A stretch of DNA of 64,000 nt, taken from the NCBI GenBank assembly GCA_947095585.1, contig OX352762.1, positions 24,590,669 through 24,654,668 of the forward strand. The letters are read 5' to 3'. The number at the start of each line of letters is the position of its first letter. Position 1 is the stretch's first letter. The position numbers and the translations under genes are program-made. This document shows, in pieces, positions 54,536 through 63,314 of this stretch. Origin of the DNA: Nephrocerus scutellatus. Taxonomy: Eukaryota > Arthropoda > Insecta > Diptera > Pipunculidae. The notes under the pieces are model-generated. The model was not told the DNA's origin. It made no database searches and saw nothing but the letters and a program-made list of their open reading frames with translations.

Positions 54536-54769
54536 TATTAGATTATATAAATAAAAAGACCGATGATTAATATATATTACCGATTAAACAAAATAACTTT
54601 TATTATAATTGTATAATGCGTGATGTTTGCAATATGAACAAGGAGGAAGTGAAACAAAAAACATAACATACTGAAAAGTCGAACTACTTTTAGCTTTAAC
54701 TTTTCACTATTGTCGCCATCTATTAACAATAATACTAATTAAATTGAATTTAAACTACGTTATCCAACA
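54536..54769 (-). repeat. copia 5' LTR (234 bp)
   Basis: Direct repeat of 50348-50581. It should hold the element's promoter. Confidence 0.93.
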
Positions 54770-57700
54770 GTAATCGATGTGAATTCTTTCCCAGTTTTCA
54801 TCTGGTTCTTGCCACTGGTGCAGTGGGGCTTTTGGAGGTTTATTTTGGACTTCAACACAGGCTTTACATGAACGTACCATTCTCTCGATGTCCCGGTCGA
54901 TTCCTTTCCAAACACAGTGTCTTCTCGCCAGTTGCTTCATTTTCGTAATCCCCGGATGGGTGTGATGTAATTCTTGAAGTATTTGAGACTGGAGGCTACT
55001 TGGAATGAGAACTCTTTGGCCCTTGAATATAACACCATTGTTGAGCGTGTATCTTCCCTCGTTATCCGCACCATTTTGTAGATTTGCCACGATTGTTGAA
55101 AGTTCTGGATCTTTTGCTGTCTCTGCTGCTAACGTTGCCGCATTTATGTGTTCACTGGAGATTTCGAAAATTGATTGACTGCATAATTCATTTACCTCTT
55201 CACTGATAATTTTGTCTGTAGATGGTTTTTCATTCAATTGTGTTGCACGAGATAAACAATCAACATTTGTGTGTTCCGATCCCTTCTTGTAGACTATTTC
55301 GTAATCGAAGCTTGACAGAAATTCGGCGTAGCGCAGTAACCTTGCTGCTGTAATGGCGGGCATCTTGTTGTGTTGATGGAAAATGCGAGTTAGTGGACGA
55401 TTATCGGTGACTAGTTGAAATTTCCTGCCGTAGAGATACATAAAAAAGTGATTTATTGTAAAGATGATTGCTAATGCTTCGCGATCTAACTGGCTATAAT
55501 TTGTTTCAGCTGTTGTCAATGACCTTGATGCGTAAGCAACTGGACGTTCTATGCCGTTGACTAGGTGTGAGAGTACGCCTGCTATACCTGTAGGACTGGC
55601 ATCACAAGCGACTATAACTGGCAGTTCCGGATCGAAAGGCATCAGGACTTGATCACTAGCAACAATATTTTTAAGTTTGATAAACGCAGCTTCACATTTT
55701 GCGGACCAATTAAATTTGTTATCTTTCTGGAGCAGTTGACGTAATGGATATGTTATCGAAGACATTTCGGGTATAAATCTGGTGTAATACGTTATCATGC
55801 CCAAAAATCTTCGGACATCATCTGCTGTAGTCGGTCGAGGTATATTTCCGATTGCTTGAATTTTTGAAGGCGATTTTGAAATTTTATTATAGCGTACGAC
55901 GTGTCCCAGATATTCCACCTGAGTTTGCAAAAATGAGCATTTGGTTTTATTTAGATGTAGATCATGTTGTTTTAGACGTTTCAGACACTCTATCAAGTTG
56001 TTTTTACATTCAGCCTCGGTTGCGCCATGTATTATAATGTCATCGAAATATGACATAGTTTTGTTTAATCCGGATAGAATTTGCTCAATGATGCGATTAA
56101 ATTCCGCTGGCGCAGTTTTAATGCCAAACGATAGACGATTTACGTTGTATGTTCCCTTATGGGTTGATATTGTTTGGATTTCCCTGGATTCTGGATTTAC
56201 TCGAAGATGCAGGTACGCTTTATAGAGGTCAAGTCGACAGAAATATTTTGACCCTTTGAGATTATTTAATATTTCATCGACACGCCGTATTGGGTAATTT
56301 GCAGAAACTAGTTGAGGATTAACGCCTGGCTTATAATCGACGCATAGTCGAATACCACCGTCTGGTTTTGTAATGATCACTAGGGGAGATCCCCAATCAC
56401 TCCTTTCACATTTTGTAATAATCCCAGCTGCTTCTAAATCATCGAGTTCCTTTTCAACCCGTTCTCGAAGTGCATGTGGAACTTCTCGTTCTTTGAAGAA
56501 TATTGGTTTCGAACCTTGACGAAGCTGGAGTGTGACCTCAAAATTTGGAACACAACCTACTTTTTCTGTAAAAACGTCCTCAAACTTGTCAACAATATCT
56601 GAAATTGAATCAAAATTATTTTCGTCTAATGCATTGATATTGTTGACATGATGTCTGTCCACTTCATGAAGGTTGATTCCTAAATGGCGAATCCATACCC
56701 GGCCTAAGAGCGCATCGTATTCGCGAGGAACTACATACAACTCCTCTTTTGCTGTGCAGTTGTTGTATTTGACTTGAACTTCGATTTTACCATCAGGAAA
56801 TATAATATTTTTAGTATATGATCGGAAAGCAATTGTTGAAGGTTGCAGTGGTGTTTTTATTTCCAGCTGATTGTATTGATTCCTTGGTATTAATGTATAA
56901 CCAACACCAGTGTCGACCTCAAATTTTTGACGGTGTCCATTTATTTCCACCGTAGCATAGTACTTATCAGCATCGTTATTTTTATTGTGCTGATTGTAAA
57001 ATATATCGACGATTTGGTTAATACCATACATTTGGTGAACTGGTTCGTCATGATCATCATTTCTATGAGTTGAACTATGGTTTGAAGTTTTGACTAATGT
57101 TTTGATGCACACTTGTTGTACGTGACCACATTTTCCACACGATTTACACTTGAGATTACGTGGGTTAGTACGGCAGTCCTGTGTTTTGTGGTTGTCTCTA
57201 CCACAGCGTATGCACAAGTTGTCGATTCCCAACTGGGCGTAGTTTATTCTAGATTTGGAACGACCTTGTGCTCTTGAAGACTGAGCCCTGGAACGACTTT
57301 TTCGACGGTTTGAATTTCTGGCTTGAATTTTGTTTACGGCGTTATTGATGGGTTGCTTTGTAGTCAGCTCACGACAATCGATTTTTGATGCTTCTAATGA
57401 TAAAGCTTTTTGTACTATTTTTTTGAAATCGTCTTCTTCCGATTGAAGTAATTGCTCCCGGATTGTGTTGTCGTTAATGCCACGTATAAATTGGGCTCGA
57501 AGTAAAATGTTTGATATGTCAGCCTTGCAGGCACACTTTGACACAAACTCGCACTCATTTGTATCCCGCCGGAGTAATGCCACATAATCAGCTATTGTAT
57601 GTTCTTCGCCTTGATATGTGGAAAAAAATCGGTGCTGACTTACTAGTATGTTTTTTTTCGGGCACAAATGAGTTTCCAACATTTTCATTAAGTCGTCGTA

Positions 57701-58033
57701 CTCGACTTCGTTGACTGTCTTAGGGGCAATTAATGAAACCAACAACTTAAAATGTGTAGGTCCAATTGAGTTTATAAGCATTTGACGGCAAAGTGATTTA
57801 TTAGTAATAACACCCTTCATGGTCAAATAATTTCCGAAGCGTTGATGGTATAACTTAAAGTTTTCTTTTTTATCATCAAAGTTCTCAAATGGAGCACACA
57901 TAACCTGTAATGGTGGCTGCTGCTGTTCTTGTGGTTGTTGTTGTTGACTGCTACTAGCACTTACTTGCTTTAGCAAGTCACGTTGTGATTTGTTGAAGGC
58001 TTCTAACAATTGCGCAAATTGTGAGGCATCCAT
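54770..58033 (-). CDS. gypsy gag-pol, 5' part (Gag, PR, RT, RNase H, IN finger)
   Basis: 1088 codons up to the copia insertion. Gag (about 1-330) starts MDASQFAQLLEAFNKSQRDL and has a Gln-rich patch. Two CCHC knuckles occur near 273 (CIRCGRDNHKTQDC) and 291 (CKSCGKCGHVQQVC). The protease DTG is near 374 and the RT YFDD near 660. RNase H begins VACDASPTG near 807. The integrase HHCC finger (LHHTHPG...CKAC) begins near 1019, and the first integrase Asp is in IHIDY at the very break. The reading frame then runs into the copia LTR for a few codons. The Gag and RT resemble the non-enveloped gypsy elements annotated as K02A2.6-like in arthropods; the exact clade is unsure. Confidence 0.93.
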
Positions 58034-58078
58034 TTTGTAGAAGTAAATTTATTTTGTAATTTAATCTTCTTTTTTTTT

Positions 58079-58090
58079 CTCTCGTCGCCA
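58079..58090 (-). promoter_or_regulatory. gypsy primer-binding site
   Basis: Minus-strand TGGCGACGAGAG starts one base after the 5' LTR, in the usual form TGG plus the complement of a tRNA 3' end. I cannot name the tRNA safely. Confidence 0.65.
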
Positions 58091-58091
58091 C

Positions 58092-58273
58092 TGTTATGTA
58101 TTTTATTGCCGTGAACCCTTAATTAAATAGCACGCGTAATTTTCAATGCTTATTATAAATCTTTATTCTGCGAATGTTAATACGAGACTAAAAGAAGAAG
58201 AATCAAAAACTAGCAATAATGACATTTGTATAGTGTTGCCAATTTTACATTATATGTACAATGGGTTATAACA
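58092..58273 (-). repeat. gypsy 5' LTR (182 bp)
   Basis: Direct repeat of 49170-49351, with no difference found by eye. Confidence 0.93.
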
Positions 58274-58278
58274 GATAG

Positions 58279-59150
58279 TATAGTCTCTGTTCATTTTCTA
58301 TCGGTCCTCTGCTCTTCTCGATACAGTGCTGCAAGCTTCCTTGCAACTATTTCCTTTTCTTTTCGCTTATCCTTATCCTTAGTCATGTTTACAGTAACTA
58401 GAGTAAATAACTCTTCGTTCAATTACAGAAGAGAGAGAGATCCATGCAAAAGAAATTTAATGATGAATAATTGGCCTGCATGTATCAAAGCGAAATTCTT
58501 CTCTCTTCAATTTCATTTCACTTAAAAATTATTTTAAAATTACTCAATTTTTTTATAAATTGAATAACTCTTTGATCTATTACAGAAGGGAGACAACCAT
58601 GCAAAAGAAATTTAATCACGTATAATTGGCCTGCATGTTTCAAAGCGACATTCTTAGCATACCATTTCGATGCATTGGTTAGTGCTGCTCACTTTTCTTC
58701 TCTTCAAATTTAATTTAAAACAACTCAAATTTTTTTATGAGTTGAAACCAAAAGCTGATTACTCTGTTTGGGCAGTGATATGCAATATGCAGCTAGTTCA
58801 CAGTTAGTGGTTATGAACATTAAAATTCGCTTATAAATAATTTATATATAATGTGATGTGATGATGATGTATGTGATGAGCTACGATGCAAGTTGTAGGA
58901 CTTGTATTTAGTATAGAAAAAAAATTTAATATATACGTCCGTGTTTATGTCCCACAGACAACAAGATCTTTGTTTTCTTTTCTTTCGTCCCGGACAGACG
59001 TTTTCACGCTCAAAACCCACGGCCGTGTCCTCGACACAGCCTACCCTGCTCTTTTTACCATCAAACCTAGCATGTGTTTATGGTTACTCTTTGGTAGAGG
59101 GAACTCATACAGTTAGTGCTTTCATTATCAATTAGCCTTCGGCTTTAAGA
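58279..59150. repeat. Older unclassified repeat, right part, with internal tandem units
   Basis: A unit of roughly 130-150 bp is present twice. Both copies carry CATGCAAAAGAAATTTAATG or TTTAATC and ATAATTGGCCTGCATGT (58440-58500 and 58600-58650), followed by an ACTCAA-TTTTTTTAT phrase. 58770-58890 repeats 48725-48860, and 58945-59050 repeats 31855-31960. No reliable protein frame is seen. Its two sides flank the gypsy insertion. Confidence 0.5.
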
Positions 59151-59507
59151 GGGAAGGTCATAAATAAAGTTCCATTAACGTTCATTTAAAATTTCGATAT
59201 GCCATAAATTTTATTACCTCTTTTGTTTGTAGCAATAAATTTTTTAAAAGTTTATCAATTTCGTGTTTCTTTCATTAACTAACCATGAAGCAGTGGCACA
59301 CACAGTGGAGTACACACACACAGGCAGACGCACAAAGCAAAGGAAAGCCAGTAAAAGAAAATCCATGCATAGTGATGGATATATGGCAGTTGGCTGAAAG
59401 AAAGCTATCAGGTGTTATCAAGGATTAATGTTTTCCCTGCATTGGACATAATAATTCTGGGCGTTCTTGGATAGTATATTGTGACGTATTACCTCTTGAT
59501 TGTTTCG
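59151..59507. other. Upstream region of the 59.6 kb trypsin gene
   Basis: Intergenic sequence with ACACACAGTGGAGTACACACAC near 59298. Apart from the TATA box that follows, no feature is recognised. Confidence 0.4.
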
Positions 59508-59515
59508 TATAAATA
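59508..59515 (+). promoter_or_regulatory. TATA box of the 59.6 kb trypsin gene
   Basis: TATAAATA lies 70 bases before the start codon. A TTTAGTCTT initiator-like site follows about 30 bases downstream (59538-59546). The same TATA plus TTAGTC arrangement precedes the 30.1 kb paralogue. Confidence 0.65.
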
Positions 59516-59577
59516 CACTACGCAGAGCAGCAGCTTCTTTAGTCTTGATCTAACGTTTATTTCTTCGTCATTTTGAA

Positions 59578-60384
59578 ATGATTTATTTTTTTCTTACCTC
59601 GGCATTTGCATCAATACTGGTCGTGGCCGCCTCTATTGAGCCAAGTCAAGTTTCGGTATCTATCCCTCTAGATGGACGCATTGTTGGAGGTTTGATTACG
59701 AATATAAAAAACCATCCATACCTGGTCTCAATTCGCTTCGAGTACTTTGACGATGGTGCATTTTACCACCATTGTGGTGGCAGTATTATATCGCAGAGAA
59801 CCGTCATAACGGCAAGTCATTGTGTTTATGGAAAAAATCCCTCACAGTTTATCATTGTGGCCGCAACCAATACTCGCCAAGGTAGAAATGGTGCCATGAT
59901 TCCAGTTGAAAAAATTGTCATGCATGAAAAGTTCAATTCGTCCAATTATAATTATGATTTTGCCCTTTTGATTTTGAGAGCGCATTTGCCGATCAACAAT
60001 TTCACAATAAAGCCAATTAAGTTGGCTGATGAGCGACCACGGGCAGGCGTTATGGCAACAGTCACCGGTTGGGGAAGTATAAAGGAAGGGGGCGATGTCT
60101 CCGAAGATCTGAGGGAGGTTTATGTACCAATACTCACCATAAAAGAATGTCGTGAGGACTACTCGGAGTATGAAATTCCTATTACCGATGTGATGATTTG
60201 TGCTGGATTTCGTGGTACTGGAGGTAAGGATGCCTGCCAGGGTGATTCCGGTGGTCCCCTAGTGGCCGACGGTAAGTTGGCTGGTGTTATCTCATGGGGT
60301 TACGGCTGTGCCCAAAATAATTTTCCAGGAGTTTACGCCAGTGTTGCCGACATCAGAGAATGGATCGCAGAAAATAAAAGTTGA
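59578..60384 (+). CDS. Trypsin-like serine protease, intact triad
   Basis: Intronless, 268 residues, the only cluster member on the plus strand. Signal peptide spans about 1-18. The propeptide ends at Arg34 before IVGG. The triad is complete: His81 (ITASHC, Ser instead of the usual second Ala), Asp127 (YDFALLIL) and Ser224 (GDSGGP). Asp218 in GGKDACQG predicts cleavage after Arg or Lys. The C-terminus, WIAENKS, is slightly shorter than in its relatives. NNFTIKPIKLADERPRAG is close to the 39.4 and 63.3 kb paralogues, so the genes arose by local duplication. A strong TATA box suggests high, regulated expression (inference). Secretion is inferred. Confidence 0.95.
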   Translation: MIYFFLTSAFASILVVAASIEPSQVSVSIPLDGRIVGGLITNIKNHPYLVSIRFEYFDDGAFYHHCGGSIISQRTVITASHCVYGKNPSQFIIVAATNTRQGRNGAMIPVEKIVMHEKFNSSNYNYDFALLILRAHLPINNFTIKPIKLADERPRAGVMATVTGWGSIKEGGDVSEDLREVYVPILTIKECREDYSEYEIPITDVMICAGFRGTGGKDACQGDSGGPLVADGKLAGVISWGYGCAQNNFPGVYASVADIREWIAENKS

Positions 60385-60443
60385 TTTTTTCAACGTCATA
60401 ATTATTATTTGTAGTCAAATGCGAATTATTTATTTTTAAGTTT

Positions 60444-60750
60444 TATAGTTTTGTTTGTGGGCGCAGTGGCTCTAGGGGTTAGTGCGTTCGACTTCTGAGC
60501 TGGAGGTTCGAGGTCCGAGTCCCGGAGTATTTATCACGGCCCCACCTCTTGCGAATGTCTGAAAAATGTCCGAGAGTAATAACTTTTCACAGAAAGCTTC
60601 TCAACTCGCCTTTCGGATACGGTATTAAATTGTAGGTCCCTTACATTTGTGTGCAAAAATATAACACACACAGCACGAATGGTCGCGAGAAGCTAGGCCT
60701 TGGACAGCAAGATTCTGTCGCGCCAAAATATTATTATTATTATAGTTTTG
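60444..60750. repeat. 10 bp target-site duplication flanking SINE copy 9
   Basis: TATAGTTTTG is found at 60444-60453 and 60741-60750 on either side of the SINE. Confidence 0.78.
60454..60740 (+). mobile_element. tRNA-derived SINE, copy 9
   Basis: The head reads GTGGGCGCAGTGGCTCTAGG with a diverged A box, and GGTTCGAGGTCCGAGTCCC with a diverged B box. The body contains CAGAAAGCTTCTCAACTCGC, ACATTTGTGTGCAAAAATAT and GTCGCGAGAAGCTAGGCC. The tail is a clean (ATT)5 after CGCCAAAAT. It starts 70 bp downstream of the trypsin stop codon. Confidence 0.85.
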
Positions 60751-61329
60751 GTCCTATATCTAAAGAGTTTAGAAATGTTCAATTTAAATGTTACGACTCA
60801 ACAACCGTAATCAAATCTTCTTTGTCCATTAAAATATTCCTAAATAACCTTCCTAGAGTAACTATCTTTGACAACGGATTAAGACGATGGGAGGCCAGTA
60901 TGTCTACTTGTTGGAACCCGTTTTAGATGTTAGTTTGAATTTATTGTCCTATGTATGTCTTCAATTGGCTTATGTTGTTGGTTATATTGGTTTTATCACA
61001 TATATAATATACGAGTAACAGATGTCACATTCCCATTTATTGCGTCAATGCAAATCGACTTTATGCAAATAGGCGCACTTGCCAGTTTCTCTTAATACTT
61101 CGTATTCAAATTCGAAATTTTTTCTACTAAAAAAGATTAAATAAATAGAAAAAAGTTAAAATATCACAGTCAATTGTTTCATTATAAGTTGACACGTTCT
61201 TACTTGACCGTAGATGATAAGGGAAAAAGAAGCTTTTAGATTTCAAAAGAAAATATATAAATAATATAAATCAAGTGCAGGTATCTTTAAACAGAAGACA
61301 GCAAATGTATATGGTCATTGGTTGTTGCG
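60751..61329. other. No gene recognised
   Basis: AT-rich intergenic sequence after the SINE. No domain is visible. Confidence 0.4.
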
Positions 61330-61621
61330 AGTTCAAGGTATGCAACTAGAAATACCACTTGTTAACAGTCCGACGCCACGACTCAAACCGTATAACGAAA
61401 CGAACTTACCGAGGTGGCAACATCGTTTTTGGGTATGGTGCTTCGAGTGCAGATTGCATCACAACGAAAGACTGCATCCGCAAATTAGATTCCATCCAAC
61501 ACGGATGTACTTCGCAACCAAGAGACTATAGAAATAACTATGGTTCAGCTATAGGATTCGCCCTTATTGCAAGGAGAGTAAATCCTGGGGCTGAGATGCC
61601 GGACGTAGAAGACGCCGCGTT
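61330..61621 (+). mobile_element. LINE family B, endonuclease-end fragment
   Basis: The frame reads NNYGSAIGFALIARRVNPGA, then EMPDVEDAA, parallel to NNYGQAIGLALNTGRVSPGA in the 5.3-7.1 kb copy. It stops where the DUF4780-like sequence begins. The matching 3' part of family B resumes at 62740, so the LINE B copy seems to be split by the element in between. Confidence 0.7.
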
Positions 61622-62690
61622 GTCTATACTGCAAATACGAGAAACTTGTGAGCTCTCGACGGCCAACCTCAGTCTGGCCTTAACTGTGCGGTCTGCTGTT
61701 GAGCAGCAGGATCTTTTAGAGATTTCGGAAGGCGTTGCGTTGAATCTCGCGAAGGTGTTGGAATCAAGGATGTGGAGCAATCCAATTCTCATTCCGACAC
61801 AGCCACAGTTGTCGATGCATGTACTGTCATTTCGGAGAGATCAGGATGCTCTTCCATTGGGAAGGCAGTTGATGCACTACTGATCCATCAACAACAGGAC
61901 GGATTCATTAAGTTGAACTGGCAGGAAAGAAGGCGGTTTAAACAAACTTTACACATGGGCAAAGACAGAGACAGAGTTTTAGACAAAGCCGCCCCTTCCA
62001 TTCAGAGCGAAGCCAAGCGCGTCATGTCAGAGGACCCAACCCCACCGGCACCGGCTGTCAAGAAGAACAGGGCAGGACCTTTATCTGATGTTCTCACTTT
62101 TAGCCAAGTGGTTAGTTCCGTCAGGTTGGGTGTTATCCCGACCGACTTGACAATAAAACCTATCCCAACTGATGGCTATTTTTCAAGAGGCGGTTGTAGA
62201 CATCTCAACTGAGATGGCCGAAAGTGGCGTGTGGCCACATTTTTCCGGCTCGGATCTCAAATCGGGATGGCTTGTCTTCATCTGCTCATACAGTGCTACA
62301 TCTGGGTGGATGCGCTCGAATATTGCGAGGATTAGAGCCAACAGTAGATTGAGTGTGACGCTGGTGGAAGAGGGATCCTTCCCTAAACAAAACATCGTCC
62401 GCGGTTTCTTTCCACAGAGTCTGGAGCTCTCCTCAGACAAGATTCTTGCTACTATCTACGCGCAAAACGCCGATTTGCATGCCAAGACTTTGAAGATTGT
62501 ACAGAGGAAGAAGGAAGGTGCGCTCCTTCAACTCATACTGGCGATAGATGACGCCTCCATGATAAGGCTAGGTACCTGTAAAAGTATTGTAAACTATCGT
62601 TTTGGCCAGGTTAAGCTGATCCTTGCAGCAGCTGATATTAACAAAACTGAACCAGAAACACGCAATGCTTGATTAAGACCAACAAAGTCT
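61622..62690 (+). mobile_element. LINE ORF1 encoding a DUF4780-like protein, one frameshift
   Basis: The frame 61772-62212 reads a basic linker (LNWQERRRFKQTLHMGKDRD, then AVKKNRAGPLSDVLTFSQVV). After a +1/-1 shift near 62168, the frame 62172-62672 gives LMAIFQEAVVDISTEMAESG, SGSDLKSGWLVFICSYSATS, IVRGFFPQSLELSSDKILAT and VNYRFGQVKLILAAAD. This matches the pattern of the insect DUF4780 domain (…KSGWL…, GFFP…, NY+FGQ…L). The copy at 42.4-43.1 kb shows the same domain in front of an endonuclease, so it is most likely a LINE ORF1, a nucleic-acid-binding chaperone type (inference). Confidence 0.7.
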
Positions 62691-62739
62691 ACTTTAGTCT
62701 GTCAAAACGTAACTTCAGTCTGACTTTAAATCCAGGAAT

Positions 62740-63060
62740 TTAACCAAAAAATTTAAGCTGTTGGTGCATAAGAGAATGGTCATAACAGTTCTTACATATA
62801 AATCGGAGACTTGGTTAAACCTCTTAGTCGCGTTCAAGTGGAGCGTCTTACGGAGAATTATTGACATGTTATGTTAGGAAGGACAATTTCGGAGGCCCTA
62901 CAACGACGGGATCTATGAGCGTTGATTTCGTGAAGATACCTTAGCTCGGTGTGCTTCGCTTGGCAGGATACCTAGCACATATGAGCTAGGAGGATCCGGC
63001 TTGGAAAGTAGAACGACTCTTCTGCCAGATTGGGTAGGTGGATTCTATTTCATGGCGGTA
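62740..63060 (+). mobile_element. LINE family B, C-terminal fragment
   Basis: Frames read VHKRMVITVLTYKSETW, then ENFGGPTTTGSM, VLRLAGYLAHMS and EDPAWKVE. They parallel YKPMVIPVLTCGSETL and LRWAGHLARMSEEDPARKV of the 5.3 kb copy. Frameshifts are present. Confidence 0.7.
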
Positions 63061-63314
63061 AATGAAATGAGTTGGCAGCATCAAAATACCAGTGACCGAA
63101 GAATTGGAACAAAGCAGAATTTCATGTTTAAATTTTTTTTATTAAAATTTACATTTTCATCGATATAATGTAGAAATAAAAAATACAATATTTTAATGGA
63201 TTAATTGAAATAAAGCAATCAATTTATTTATCCATTAATTAGCCAGTAAGGAAAAAAAACAAATAACTTACGCTGGACGTTTTATTCTTTAGCCCTTTCA
63301 AGTATGCATCAAAT

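Larger units (their letters stand above)
50348..54769 (-). mobile_element. Ty1/copia LTR retrotransposon, complete (4422 bp)
   Basis: Two 234 bp LTRs at 50348-50581 and 54536-54769 look identical by eye. There is one long uninterrupted gag-pol frame, a polypurine tract, and a primer-binding site matching the Drosophila copia type. That site pairs with the anticodon region of initiator tRNA-Met rather than with its 3' end. The domain order PR, IN, RT, RNase H defines copia. It is inserted in the integrase region of the surrounding gypsy element with a GTAAT duplication. All parts needed for mobility appear present, so it is young and possibly active (inference). Confidence 0.96.
50343..54774. 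repeat. 5 bp target-site duplication (GTAAT) of the copia element
   Basis: GTAAT at 50343-50347 and at 54770-54774 directly bracket the copia LTRs. The duplicated bases come from the gypsy integrase coding sequence. Confidence 0.9.
49170..58273 (-). mobile_element. Ty3/gypsy LTR retrotransposon (no env), complete but interrupted by copia
   Basis: Two 182 bp LTRs (TGTTAT...ATAACA) at 49170-49351 and 58092-58273 look identical, with GATAG target duplications. The primer-binding site starts TGGCGACGAGAG one base inside the 5' LTR (58079-58090; tRNA not assigned), and a purine-rich GCGTGGGAGAT precedes the 3' LTR. A single gag-pol frame fills the interior, in the order Gag, PR, RT, RNase H, IN that defines Ty3/gypsy. 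There is no envelope gene. Without the copia insertion the element would be about 4.68 kb. Confidence 0.95.
49165..58278. repeat. 5 bp target-site duplication (GATAG) of the gypsy element
   Basis: GATAG at 49165-49169 precedes the low-side LTR and GATAG at 58274-58278 follows the high-side LTR. Confidence 0.85.

Noticed and set aside
49170..58273. Endogenous retrovirus with an envelope gene
   Set aside because: After the integrase C-terminus the frame ends 35 bases from the 3' LTR. There is no room for an envelope gene, so it is a plain gypsy-type retrotransposon.
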